From Holophagaceae bacterium (GTDB lineage: Bacteria > Acidobacteriota > Holophagae > Holophagales > Holophagaceae), in contig PLUC01000184.1 of NCBI GenBank assembly GCA_003165415.1, positions 1 through 37,002 of the forward strand: DNA of 37,002 bases, written 5' to 3'. Positions 26,317-34,011 of the stretch are shown here, in pieces (the stretch's first letter is position 1; every line of letters begins with the position of its first letter). The translations under genes were made by a program, and so were the position numbers. The notes below the pieces were generated by a model, which was given only the letters and a program-made list of their open reading frames with translations, did not search any database and was not told the origin of the DNA.

Positions 26317-27399
26317 CTATTTCCTCTCCTGGGACAGTTCTGCGCCCATGCCGTTGCGCAGCATGTTCTGGCCGGCCACCACGATGGATTCCTGGCCCTG
26401 CAGCCCGGACCTGATCTGGACATTTCGTCCGTAGAAGGACCCGATTTCCACTCGTTTGCTATAGACCCTCTGCTGGTCGGGGAAGTACTGGAACACCAGG
26501 GGGGCGCCCTGGGGATCCCGCACGATGGCTTCGGCGGGCACTGTGAGCATGTCCAGGCGCTGCGACCCGGTGATGGAGACTTCGGCGACCATGCCGACCT
26601 TGAGCTCCCGTTGCGGATTGGCCACGCTGACGCGGGCCATGTAAGTGCGCGACGCGGGATCGGCGGAGATGTTCACCACCCGCACGCTGCCCTGGAAGGA
26701 TCGTCCGGGCCATGCCGGGATCGTGACGGTGGCCGATTGGCCCACCTTCACCAGCCTCATGTCGGTCTCGGGGATGCCGACGTTCACTTCGATGGGATCC
26801 ATCTGGGCGATTTCGAACACCGGCTGGCCCGCCCCCACCATGACCCCGGGTTCCATCATCCGGCGGGCGATGAAGCCGCTGATGGGCGCCTTGAGCTGGG
26901 CGTCGGCAAGGTTCCGGCGCGCGGCAGACTCGCCGGCCAGGGCCTGCTGCAGCTGCTCCCGGGAAGCGTCCCGGGCCGCGGTGAACTTGGCGAAATCGTT
27001 GGGGGCGAGGCTTTGGCTGTCGAACAGCTGCTTCATGCGGTCGTATTCCTGCTCGGCCTGGCGCGCCCCGGCACGGGCCGCCTCCACCTGGGCGTGGGCG
27101 GCCTCCAGGGCGTGGGTGAGGTTCTCCGCGTCCAGCGCAGCGATCAGCTGGCCCTGGCGGACCGGTTCGCCCTCCCGGGGGAGCACCTTCACCGCCCGCC
27201 CGGGAACCAGGAAGGCGACCATGGAGGAATTGCCGGGCGAGGTGAGCGTCCCGCTCACGGACACCCTTTCGAACTCCTGGACCTTCACAGGACGGGCGAC
27301 GACGACGGCGGCCTTGGGCTCGGGAAGGTGGCGGTCCGCCCCGTGACCGCAGGCCACGAGCGGCAGGAGGATCAGAGGTATGAGGGATTTAGTAGGCAT
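26317..27399 (-). CDS. RND periplasmic adaptor (membrane fusion protein), lipoprotein
   Basis: 360 residues. A lipoprotein signal with lipobox LVAC gives C17 as the acylated residue, so it is anchored to the inner membrane facing the periplasm. Domain order is as usual for HlyD/AcrA-type adaptors: a first lipoyl half (LVPGRAVKVLPREGEPVRQG), a coiled-coil hairpin (about 95-160, AHAQVEAARAGARQAEQEYD), a second lipoyl half (LKAPISGFIARRMMEPGVMV), a beta-barrel (QSATVTIPAWPGRSFQGSV) and a membrane-proximal domain. It bridges pump and channel. The start at 27399 has AGGG six bases upstream. It lies 102 bases after the STAS gene and two bases before the fused RND gene. It still has a separate adaptor role even though permease and channel are fused. 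Confidence 0.92.
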   Translation of the reverse strand: MPTKSLIPLILLPLVACGHGADRHLPEPKAAVVVARPVKVQEFERVSVSGTLTSPGNSSMVAFLVPGRAVKVLPREGEPVRQGQLIAALDAENLTHALEAAHAQVEAARAGARQAEQEYDRMKQLFDSQSLAPNDFAKFTAARDASREQLQQALAGESAARRNLADAQLKAPISGFIARRMMEPGVMVGAGQPVFEIAQMDPIEVNVGIPETDMRLVKVGQSATVTIPAWPGRSFQGSVRVVNISADPASRTYMARVSVANPQRELKVGMVAEVSITGSQRLDMLTVPAEAIVRDPQGAPLVFQYFPDQQRVYSKRVEIGSFYGRNVQIRSGLQGQESIVVAGQNMLRNGMGAELSQERK

Positions 27400-27501
27400 A
27401 GGAACCCTTATCCTTATGGAATGGGAGAGGCGGGAAGGCTGGGTTGGCTAACAGATGGGGTCGCTAGAGACCACTTTGATTGGCATCTTCGGTTGGAAGG
27501 T

Positions 27502-27798
27502 TCAAGGTTCGGCCGGGGGGGACTTCGGCGCGCGCAGATCCTCGATCACGCCGCGGATGTAGACCCTCGATCCGTGCAACTGGCAACCCGCCTGGAGAAA
27601 CAGAAACAGCAGGGACTTCCCATGCCCGTCCACGAAGGAAACGTCTTCCATATCGATCCGGATCCGGCGCGTGTCCTGGCCTTGCTCCTCGAAGGCGGTC
27701 CAGACCTTGGCGACCTCGTCGACCCAGGGCTGGACCAGCTTGCCTTCCAGGCGCAGGGTGATTCCGTCCGGCGAGGTTTCGGTGTGGATACGCAGCAT
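27502..27798 (-). CDS. STAS-domain protein
   Basis: A 98-residue single STAS domain (LRLEGKLVQPWVDEVAKVW; RIRIDMEDVSFVDGHGKSLL; HGSRVYIRGVIEDL). The start at 27798 has GGAGG five bases upstream. In anti-sigma-factor antagonists the loop reads D-S-x-G and the serine is phosphorylated. Here it is D-G-H-G, so regulation by serine phosphorylation is unlikely. It is the first gene after the sigma-54 promoter at 27831-27846, and the adaptor gene follows after 102 bases. It may be a non-phosphorylated partner-binding switch for the activator or the pump; its role is unknown. Confidence 0.8.
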   Translation of the reverse strand: MLRIHTETSPDGITLRLEGKLVQPWVDEVAKVWTAFEEQGQDTRRIRIDMEDVSFVDGHGKSLLFLFLQAGCQLHGSRVYIRGVIEDLRAPKSPPAEP

Positions 27799-27830
27799 GA
27801 GGAGCCTCCAATCAGGGCTCCCTCCTAAAG

Positions 27831-27846
27831 GCCAGCTTCGTGCCAA
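27831..27846 (-). promoter_or_regulatory. sigma-54 (-24/-12) promoter of the STAS-efflux operon
   Basis: Read on the minus strand, TTGGCACGAAGCTGGC matches the -24 element TGGCACG exactly. It has the invariant GG (27844-27843) and GC (27832-27831) ten bases apart, with TGGC instead of TTGC at -12. Transcription would begin near 27819, leaving a short leader that carries the GGAGG of the STAS gene. The activator gene lies directly upstream on the same strand. Confidence 0.72.
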
Positions 27847-27930
27847 TTTGTGGCGAGTATGGACAAAGGTTGGAAATGCGCAAGATATCTTATTTCTTAG
27901 CGACGCCTCGGCCGCCGCCAGCCTCCGGAT

Positions 27931-27971
27931 GTCTGTCCACATATGGACAGACTGCCCGTGGTTGGACAGAC
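27931..27971. promoter_or_regulatory. probable activator binding sites (inverted repeat plus extra half site)
   Basis: GTCTGTCCA (27931-27939) and TGGACAGAC (27944-27952) are exact reverse complements separated by CATA. A third copy of the half site, TGGACAGAC, lies at 27963-27971, and a weaker one (TGGACAAAG) at 27860-27868. The main repeat is about 85-120 bases upstream of the sigma-54 promoter, the usual distance for an enhancer-binding protein, and directly after the stop codon of activator 2. Confidence 0.65.
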
Positions 27972-27979
27972 CTCCGGAA

Positions 27980-29641
27980 TTACCGGGCCGGCCGGGAAAT
28001 GCCGAGCTTCTTCAAACGGTTGATCAAGGTCGTCCGCTTGATGCCCAGTCGCGCCGCGGCGCCCGAGGGGCCACTGAGGACCCATCGGCTTTGTTCCAGC
28101 ACCTGCAGGATGTGCTCGCGCTCCACGTCTTCCAGGGACTTGGCCGGTCCGGCGTCGCCCGGTTCCGGCGCACCCTGCAGTTCGGCGAGGGGCACCCTCA
28201 GTTCCGCCCCTGGGCTGAGGATGACGGACCGTTCCACCAGGTTCTGCAGTTCCCGGATATTGCCCGGCCAGGGCCAATGGACCAGGGCCTCCATGGTGGT
28301 GGTCGGGATGCGCTCGATCCGACGGCCCATGGCCAGGGCGAACTTCTGGGTGAAGTGCCGCACCAGCGAGGGGATGTCCTCTTTCCTTTCGCGCAGGGGG
28401 GGCACGCGGATGGGAAACACGTTGAAGCGGTAGAACAGGTCGCTGCGGAAGGAGCCTTCGGCCACCATCGCCGCCAGGTCCCGGTGGGTGGCGGCGATCA
28501 GGCGCACATCCACGTGAATGGTCCGGTTGCTTCCCAAGCGCTCGAATTCCCGCTCCTGGATGGCGCGCAGGAGCTTGGGCTGGAGCTCCAATGGCAGGTC
28601 ACCCACTTCGTCCAGGAACAGCGTGCCCTGGTGGGCCAGTTCGAACCGTCCGACCTTCTGCTGGATGGCGCCGGTGAATGCTCCGCGCTCGTGGCCGAAC
28701 AGCTCGCTCTCCAGCAATCCCAAGGGGATGGCTGAGCAGTTCAGCTTCACGAAGGTACGGGCCCGGCGCTGGCTCTGCTCGTGGATCGCGCGGGCCAGAA
28801 GCTCCTTGCCCGTGCCCGTGTCGCCCAGGAGCAGGACCGTGGCATCCGACGGGCCGACGATGGCGATCTGGTGCATCACGCGCTGCAAGGCCGGGCTGTC
28901 CCCGATGATCTGGTCGGTGGCGAAATCCCGCCGGACCTCTTCTTCCAGGTAGAGCTTCTCCTCCGCCAGCTTGTCCCGGAGCAGGCGGATCTCCTGGTAG
29001 GCCAGGGCATTGTCCAGGGCGATGGCGACCTGGATAGCCACCTGCTCCAGCAGGCGGATGATCTCGCCCTGGATGGGGCTTTCATCCCGGCTGCCCAGGG
29101 CGAGGACCCCAAGCGTCCTGCCAAGCGCAATCAGGGGCACGCAGTAGAGGGAGCGGATGCCTTCCCTTACAAATAGGTTCCGGAACTCCACGGATTCCAG
29201 GGCAGCGACGCGCTCCGGGCCGAGGAAATCGGTCCGGCCGGTCTGTATCGCCGTCCAACCTGGGGAGGACCGCACCGGCGACCGGATGTTCAAATGCTGG
29301 CGCCCCCGCCCCGGTTCCAACGGGTTATCCAGAAACCGGAGGCAGTCGACTTGGCCGTCCTCCTCAAGGACCGCGACGCCCAGGTAGTAGTGTTGAGTAT
29401 GCTCAAATAGTGCCGAGGAGACCGCTTCGAAAAGCTTCTGGGGTTCCAGTTGGTTGGCCAGCAGGTTGTTGATGCGGAGCACCAGGGATTGCAGGTCCCG
29501 TTCCCGTTCCAGCGTCAGAATCCGCCCGGCTTGGCGTGAAAGGGTCCGGATGCGCCGGCTCGCGCGGTAGCGCCCACCGCCCAGGAGCCGTCCCCTCGCA
29601 GGCTGGTCGGGCTTCATCGAATGTGCGGGTGGGGGGGACAT
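27980..29641 (-). CDS. sigma-54-dependent activator 2: GAF, AAA+, Fis-type HTH
   Basis: 553 residues. The start at 29641 is supported by GGAG six bases upstream; an ATG at 29617 and an upstream one at 29689 are less likely. Architecture equals that of activator 1: coiled N-terminus with LVLRINNLLANQLEPQKLFE, GAF domain (about 55-230, SLYCVPLIALGRTLGVLALG), coiled linker, AAA+ with Walker A GDTGTGKE (K279), GAFTGA (319-324), FLDEVGDLP, WPWPGNIRELQN, and C-terminal helix-turn-helix ending RLGIKRTTLINRLKKLGI. It lacks a receiver domain, so a ligand of the GAF domain is the likely signal. The adjacent downstream inverted repeats and sigma-54 promoter make it the natural activator of the STAS-efflux operon. 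Confidence 0.92.
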   Translation of the reverse strand: MSPPPAHSMKPDQPARGRLLGGGRYRASRRIRTLSRQAGRILTLERERDLQSLVLRINNLLANQLEPQKLFEAVSSALFEHTQHYYLGVAVLEEDGQVDCLRFLDNPLEPGRGRQHLNIRSPVRSSPGWTAIQTGRTDFLGPERVAALESVEFRNLFVREGIRSLYCVPLIALGRTLGVLALGSRDESPIQGEIIRLLEQVAIQVAIALDNALAYQEIRLLRDKLAEEKLYLEEEVRRDFATDQIIGDSPALQRVMHQIAIVGPSDATVLLLGDTGTGKELLARAIHEQSQRRARTFVKLNCSAIPLGLLESELFGHERGAFTGAIQQKVGRFELAHQGTLFLDEVGDLPLELQPKLLRAIQEREFERLGSNRTIHVDVRLIAATHRDLAAMVAEGSFRSDLFYRFNVFPIRVPPLRERKEDIPSLVRHFTQKFALAMGRRIERIPTTTMEALVHWPWPGNIRELQNLVERSVILSPGAELRVPLAELQGAPEPGDAGPAKSLEDVEREHILQVLEQSRWVLSGPSGAAARLGIKRTTLINRLKKLGISRPAR

Positions 29642-30224
29642 GAACTTCTCCGTGGATGCGGTCCTTGCCACTGCGAAGGCTGAATTCAAGGCGATGGAGG
29701 AAGACTCAGAAAGCCTTCGCCGCCTGGCTGGCCAGGAACGGATTTTAAACCCGCGGGTTGATGAAGAGTTTGGATTTTTGGGAGTTTCAAGGAGACCATG
29801 GCCAGCCTGTTCCGTTCCACCCGGAGCCGTGCCACGATGGGGAGGCGGCGGAGGCGGATGGCAAGCCTCTGGGCCTTCACCCGGCCGTGGTCCGGGCTTC
29901 GGGGCAGGATTGGGTGGGAGGGATCGTCGGCCATGACTGATTCCTGGTTTCTCGGTTTAACCCGCCCTGGCCCGCGACGATGAAGTTCAGGAGCCGGTGT
30001 TGGGGTCATGGGAAACCACCCGGTTGCCTCCTCTTCCCTCGGCCTGGTAAAGGGCCTAGTAGGTCTAGTATTAGGGTGTCTAGGCCGATTGGCCGTCTAT
30101 AAATATGGGGTCATCCGGCAAATCGTGGGGTGAAGGGGGGCTGCCCCAGGACCGATCTTGGCCATTCTGATGGCGTCCTGACGGCCCTATAGAAGGGTCG
30201 CCGCCAAGTGCCTTACCGTAGTGG
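29642..30224. other. intergenic stretch without a supportable gene
   Basis: Short frames occur on both strands around 29690-30009 (one minus-strand frame starts MADDPSHPILPRSPDHGRVK; one plus-strand frame has AAGGAG before the ATG at 29798) but none shows a domain or convincing codon bias. GGCCTAG and CTAGGCC near 30053-30092 form a loose inverted repeat. The stretch contains the promoter region of activator 2 and the border of the mobile-element remains. Confidence 0.4.
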
Positions 30225-30540
30225 TTACAAAATCAACACGGGACCTAAATCCCCGGCGGCATCTCGGAACGGGCTGAGAATTTTCTTCATGCTAGGCTCT
30301 AGCAGCCTGGAAGCGAAAAATCCGGGGATGCCGGAGCGCAAGGCATGGGCCACGACCAGCTCCAGAGGCGGAAGCCCAGGGTTCATGGTCCTGAGCCAAC
30401 TCCGGAAGGCGTGCCAGACCTCGGCGGTGTAGTTCAAGGAAAGATGCAGGAGCAGACCCTGGGCGATGCAGCCAACCTGGAGGTAGCGGTGGTAGGCGAG
30501 AACCTTCCTCCGGACGACCTCGCGGTAGGCGTCCGTGGCG
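30225..30540 (-). pseudogene. C-terminal fragment of a DDE-type transposase
   Basis: The minus-strand frame from about DAYREVVRRKVLAYHRYLQV through IAQGLLLHLSLNYTAEVWHA to FRSWLRTMNPGLPPLELVVA and ALRSGIPGFFASRLLEPS resembles the C-terminal end of a family of insertion-sequence transposases, in which this leucine-rich tail with the SWLRT motif follows the catalytic domain. The catalytic part is absent and no terminal inverted repeats were found. The exact IS family is not certain. Confidence 0.55.
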
Positions 30541-30579
30541 TGGTGCAGGTGCTGGTTCCCGCCCGGCCCAGGCCCATAC

Positions 30580-30799
30580 CTTCGGCCATCAGCCGGTCCG
30601 CCAGAACCTGTAGGTTTCCAGGGTTCCACGCAACCCCCCGCGGCTGGTGTCCCTCTGCTGTCAGGGTGGCGGCGATCCTACGGCCTCCGAGACCCGCCCG
30701 CCGCAGCGTCAGGATCCGGACCAGCACCGGGTGCTCCACGGGGTGAGGTTCGAGGTGAACGCCGTCAGCCGCAAGGCTGAACCAGCCGGTCCGGTTCCG
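30580..30799 (-). pseudogene. fragment of a large serine recombinase ('Recombinase' domain)
   Basis: Minus-strand sequence FSLAADGVHLEPHPVEHPVL followed by RILTLRRAGLGGRRIAATLT and AEGHQPRGVAWNPGNLQVLA matches the DNA-binding 'Recombinase' domain that follows the resolvase domain in serine recombinases (the PFGYR...L-x-x-H-P-x-E...G-x-S-x-R-x-I-A...L-N-x-x-G pattern). The catalytic domain is missing and the frame runs straight towards the transposase fragment, so the two relics form a mosaic. Confidence 0.55.
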
Positions 30800-30842
30800 C
30801 AGAGTCCGTTTCCCGGAACAGCCTCCACCCGAATGGTTTGCC

Positions 30843-31025
30843 GTGGATCTGCTTGAATCCTTGAACACGGCCGGACTCTCTCTTGAGGACCTCTGGCCCC
30901 GGCTCATCGAAGCCTTGCAAGACAGACGTCTGGATCCTGTCCGGCTGCGGGCCATGGCGGCTGAGTATTCGACAACTCCGCATCGGCACTTTATGGAACA
31001 GGCCATATCGGAGAGCGGGGTGTAA
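30843..31025 (+). pseudogene. unrecognised C-terminal-looking fragment
   Basis: A 60-codon frame opening with GTG and reading LLESLNTAGLSLEDLWPRLI, EALQDRRLDPVRLRAMAAEY and ending ISESGV. It is helix-rich, resembles the tail of AbiEi-like antitoxins in style, and has no ribosome site. Upstream the frame stays open a few codons and then dissolves into the recombinase relic. Probably the 3' end of a lost gene whose place was taken by the AbiE pair; I cannot name it. Confidence 0.35.
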
Positions 31026-31082
31026 ATACTGAAAGTCAAGGCATTTGTTCCGGTAATGAAAGCATAGTCCCAATTTTAAAAC

Positions 31083-31110
31083 GTCAAGTTTTTTTGCAAT
31101 AAAACTTGAC
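31083..31110. promoter_or_regulatory. perfect 10-bp inverted repeat upstream of abiEi, probable operator
   Basis: GTCAAGTTTT (31083-31092) and AAAACTTGAC (31101-31110) are exact reverse complements around an eight-base loop, 30 bases before the abiEi start, in an AT-rich island. The right arm overlaps TTGACA (31106-31111), a perfect -35 box in the plus direction, although no good -10 follows. AbiEi antitoxins of other AbiE systems bind inverted repeats in their own promoter, so this is the likely autoregulatory site. Confidence 0.6.
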
Positions 31111-31139
31111 ATCTAAGTTCTCCAAACCGATCCTGGGGC

Positions 31140-31889
31140 ATGATTGAGGCCGCTCCAACAGCGCAGAGTCCCCGCAGCACCGCTGCCCTGATCCGGCACC
31201 GGATCGAGGCCGGGGGGGAGCGATTATGGCGCATGGAGGACTTCCGAGAGCTTCCGTTCCAGGCTGTCGCCCAGGCGCTCTCCCGCCTTGCCAAATCCGG
31301 GGTGATCGAGCGACTCAGCAAGGGCGTCTACTACCGCGCCCGACCGACGGCACTGGGCAGAAGCCGCCCGAATCCGGCCAGCCTACAGAAGCTGGTTTCC
31401 CCCAGACAGAAGGTCTACCCGGCCGGACTCGCTGCGGCGAACCTTCTGGGGTTTACCACCCAGTCTGGACCGCAGTTGGAACTGGCCACCAGCGGGTTGA
31501 GCCTTCCCCGAAAACTGGTGGGCAACGAAGCCGTGATCCATACCCGGAGGCCTGAGGCATGGGCCGGGTTGACAGAAATTGAAGCGGCCCTGCTGGATTT
31601 TCTCCGGCGGGGAGGGCAGCTGACCGAGTTGCCACCGGAGGAAACGACACGCAAGGTGCTGGTGCTGCTCGCTGAGCCCGGGCGGTTTGAGCGCCTGCTG
31701 AAGGTTGCACGGACGGAACCCCCAAGGGTTCGCGCTATGCTGGGCGCTATCGGCGAAGAGCTTGGTATGGCTCCGCGGGGGCTTCGGCAATTGCGGGCCA
31801 CTCTGAACCCCATTTCCAGGTTCGCTTTCGGCGCCCTGCACGTCTTGCCGAACGCACGGATCTGGCAGGCCAAGGAATCATTCCCATGA
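31140..31889 (+). CDS. abiEi: AbiEi-type antitoxin/transcriptional repressor (DUF6088-like)
   Basis: 249 residues. The N-terminal part is a winged-helix domain (STAALIRHRIEAGGERLWRM; QAVAQALSRLAKSGVIERLS; KGVYYRARPTALGRSRPN). The C-terminal part (YPAGLAAANLLGFTTQSGPQ, LATSGLSLPRKLVG, LTEIEAALLDFLRRGG) is typical of antitoxins of type IV AbiE systems. The antitoxin represses its own operon and counteracts the toxin without binding it. The stop overlaps the toxin's ATG by four bases (ATGA), so the two are translationally coupled. The ribosome site is weak (CTGGGGC). GC content is nearer the genome than its AT-rich promoter. A perfect inverted repeat lies 30 bases upstream. Confidence 0.82.
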   Translation: MIEAAPTAQSPRSTAALIRHRIEAGGERLWRMEDFRELPFQAVAQALSRLAKSGVIERLSKGVYYRARPTALGRSRPNPASLQKLVSPRQKVYPAGLAAANLLGFTTQSGPQLELATSGLSLPRKLVGNEAVIHTRRPEAWAGLTEIEAALLDFLRRGGQLTELPPEETTRKVLVLLAEPGRFERLLKVARTEPPRVRAMLGAIGEELGMAPRGLRQLRATLNPISRFAFGALHVLPNARIWQAKESFP

Positions 31890-32734
31890 AGCTGTATGAA
31901 CACCCGGATTTCGAGCAGGCCATCCTCCAGGCCGCAGAACATTTCCGCGACCGCGGTCTGCGCCCGGCGATCATCGAAAAGGACTACTACGTCACCGAGA
32001 CCTTGCGCGTCGTGGCGATGACTCATGGCGACCATGTGATCTTCAAGGGCGGGACCAGCCTGTCGAAAGGGTGGGACCTGATCCAACGGTTTTCCGAGGA
32101 TGTGGATCTGTTCCTGGATCCACTCGCCTTCGAGCCGGTCCTGGGCAAGCGAGGCATCGACCGGGAATTGAAGAAGCTGCGGGATGCGGTGGCCCAGCAT
32201 CCTGGCCTGGCCTTGCTGGGAGGCGAGAGCCAGACCATTGGCGGTTTTGGTCGAACAGATCGGTTCTCCTATCGGCAAATGTTCGGCGCGGTGGGCGAGG
32301 TGGCCAATCGGGTTCTGCTCGAGGCCGGTGCCGCAAGTGGTCGGGAACCTACCGTGGTGGTGGAGCTTCGCTCTATCCTCAGCGAGTTTCTTGAGGCCAA
32401 GGGCGTTTCTCTGGGGGCTGAGGACGAAGGGCGATTCACCATGCGGCTGCTGCATTTTCGCCGGACCTTCGTCGAGAAGATGTTCGCCATTCACAGCAAG
32501 GTTGAACTGCTCAAACGGGACCACCGGGGCTTGGGCACCTACGCCCGCCATTACTACGACTTGTTCCAGTTGGCTGGCCGGGATGAAGTCCTGGATATGT
32601 TACGAAGCGACGAATATGTGGCCATCAAGAACGACTATGCCAGCCGCTTTCGGGCCGCGACCAGCCGGTCCTTGGGCGACCCGGAGCGCTTTAGTCCCTC
32701 CAGGGAATGGATCATCGAAAGGACATGCTTGTAG
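31886..32734 (+). CDS. abiEii: AbiEii nucleotidyltransferase toxin
   Basis: 282 residues of the AbiEii/AbiGii family, DNA-polymerase-beta-like nucleotidyltransferases that stop growth, best known for abortive phage infection and for modifying tRNA. The active-site motif FKGGTSLSKGWDLI (GGTS at 55-58) and the metal-binding acidic pair in FSEDVDLFLD (D72, D74) are intact. Later conserved parts are RRTFVEKMFAIHSKVELL and RHYYDLFQL. Relatives usually continue past the SPSREW position with a further helix pair; here the protein stops at IIERTCL, so the C-terminus may be slightly shortened. It is coupled to the antitoxin gene by a four-base overlap. It is followed after 120 bases by the convergent CoiA-like gene. 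Confidence 0.85.
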   Translation: MKLYEHPDFEQAILQAAEHFRDRGLRPAIIEKDYYVTETLRVVAMTHGDHVIFKGGTSLSKGWDLIQRFSEDVDLFLDPLAFEPVLGKRGIDRELKKLRDAVAQHPGLALLGGESQTIGGFGRTDRFSYRQMFGAVGEVANRVLLEAGAASGREPTVVVELRSILSEFLEAKGVSLGAEDEGRFTMRLLHFRRTFVEKMFAIHSKVELLKRDHRGLGTYARHYYDLFQLAGRDEVLDMLRSDEYVAIKNDYASRFRAATSRSLGDPERFSPSREWIIERTCL

Positions 32735-32853
32735 CCGTCGATGAAGATCTGTGCGGTGGTCGGGTCAAGGTGCATCGGGCGTCCAGAGAGGAATCTCAAA
32801 AAGCCATTAGATCATCCCGTGCGGTCCAGCCGCGACCTCCGCGTGCCGGGGGG

Positions 32854-33909
32854 CTAGCGGGCACAGGCTCGGCACATGCATTGGCCGGAATTCCCATAGC
32901 GGATCACCCAGTCCCGGGTCTGGCAGCCACAGATTCTGCAGGTATAGGTTGGTTCAATTGGGATGACGGCAGGGGGCGGCAGGGTTGGGAGAACCGGTGC
33001 CTGGGACAAGGCTGTGGTCTGGGGCACCGGCGCTGCCAAGGGCTCCCGCTTCGACACCAGCGCTGCCTTCGCAGCCAACCGGGCGGTGCGGTCCTTCTCG
33101 GCTTGCTTGGCCGCCCGAAGGGACTCCTGCCGTTGGGCTTCTTTCTGCCTGGCCGCTTCGAGGAGGGCCTTCAGGCGCTCGGCTTCCCCGGGGTGGACGA
33201 ATTCACCGGTGCTGGGCAGGATCCGCACTTCCTGCAGGGCGTGTTCCTGCAGGTCGGCGCGGTAGCCCTGGGGCGGATGGGCTGGGACCAGGCCGCGACA
33301 GGAGGTCAGGTGCCGCGTTGCCCCGTCCAGGTAGTGCAGGGACTGGGACAGGCCACCATAAAGTTCTCCATAGCTGGAGGGCCGCATGAGATCCCGTTCC
33401 GTGGTGCTTAGGATGAAGCCGCGGTGAAGGTCGGGGTCCGGGGTCAGCATCCTGGCGAGGAATACGTAGTGGGACAGGGCGCCCGCTTCCGCAAAGCCCT
33501 GGGCAAGTTGGTCACGGACTTCTGGTTTGAGCCCTGCGGTCACCAGCCACCAGGCCAAGGGTGGCTTGCCAGGCCGGTCTACCCAACAGTCCACTGGGCG
33601 GGGCAGGCCTGGGAGGACCTTCTCCAGTTGGACTGCGTCCGGGAACCGGACTCGCAGCCATCCGTAGAGGAGGGCCCGACACTCGATCAGTTCCATGGAC
33701 TCCTGGGCTTTGGGGCAGTGCTCCCGGGTGCGGTGGGCAAAGTGCCAAGTTCTTTCCGTGCCGGCCCGGACCAGCACGGGCTGGGCGCATACTTCGCAGA
33801 CAATCCGGTCCTCGCGCGCCTGGGCCCGCAGTGCTTCGGCCATGGCGAGGCCGTCCTCCCGCAGCAGGATCACTTGTTTGTGATCTTCCGTTCTGAGGGC
33901 GCTAAGCAT
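32854..33909 (-). CDS. CoiA-like protein with N- and C-terminal zinc-binding motifs
   Basis: 351 residues. The N-terminus carries the CoiA-type motif C38-x2-C41 followed by WHFAH (H56, H59), then a region corresponding to the restriction-endonuclease-like core (ESMELIECRALLYGWL; LEKVLPGLPRPVDCWVDRPG; PLAWWLVTAG). In nuclease members the last strand holds a glutamate (E-x-K/Q); here it is LAWWLVTAG, so the catalytic site looks incomplete. A charged coiled-coil (about 235-285) and a proline-rich linker lead to a C-terminal cysteine cluster (TCRICGCQ ... QCMCRAC), likely a zinc ribbon. CoiA proteins act on DNA in competence, but this one sits 102 bases downstream of the primase-helicase gene on the same strand and may serve it. 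Start has GGAGG. Confidence 0.7.
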   Translation of the reverse strand: MLSALRTEDHKQVILLREDGLAMAEALRAQAREDRIVCEVCAQPVLVRAGTERTWHFAHRTREHCPKAQESMELIECRALLYGWLRVRFPDAVQLEKVLPGLPRPVDCWVDRPGKPPLAWWLVTAGLKPEVRDQLAQGFAEAGALSHYVFLARMLTPDPDLHRGFILSTTERDLMRPSSYGELYGGLSQSLHYLDGATRHLTSCRGLVPAHPPQGYRADLQEHALQEVRILPSTGEFVHPGEAERLKALLEAARQKEAQRQESLRAAKQAEKDRTARLAAKAALVSKREPLAAPVPQTTALSQAPVLPTLPPPAVIPIEPTYTCRICGCQTRDWVIRYGNSGQCMCRACAR

Positions 33910-34011
33910 CCCCCGTCCTCCACGCCGATGATGTAATTGGTTCCGATCATAGGCTCTCGGCCAGGTTGCCTTCCACCGTTGTACTCAGGTTGCCTGGGTT
34001 GCAGAGGGAAC

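Noticed and set aside
25061-26434. A 457-codon plus-strand frame
   Set aside because: Antisense to the N-terminal part of the pump gene with histidine/aspartate-rich shadow composition.
29686-30009. A minus-strand frame starting MADDPSHPILPRSP and overlapping plus-strand frames
   Set aside because: Weak start signals, no domain, and several frames are equally open; cannot be told from chance.
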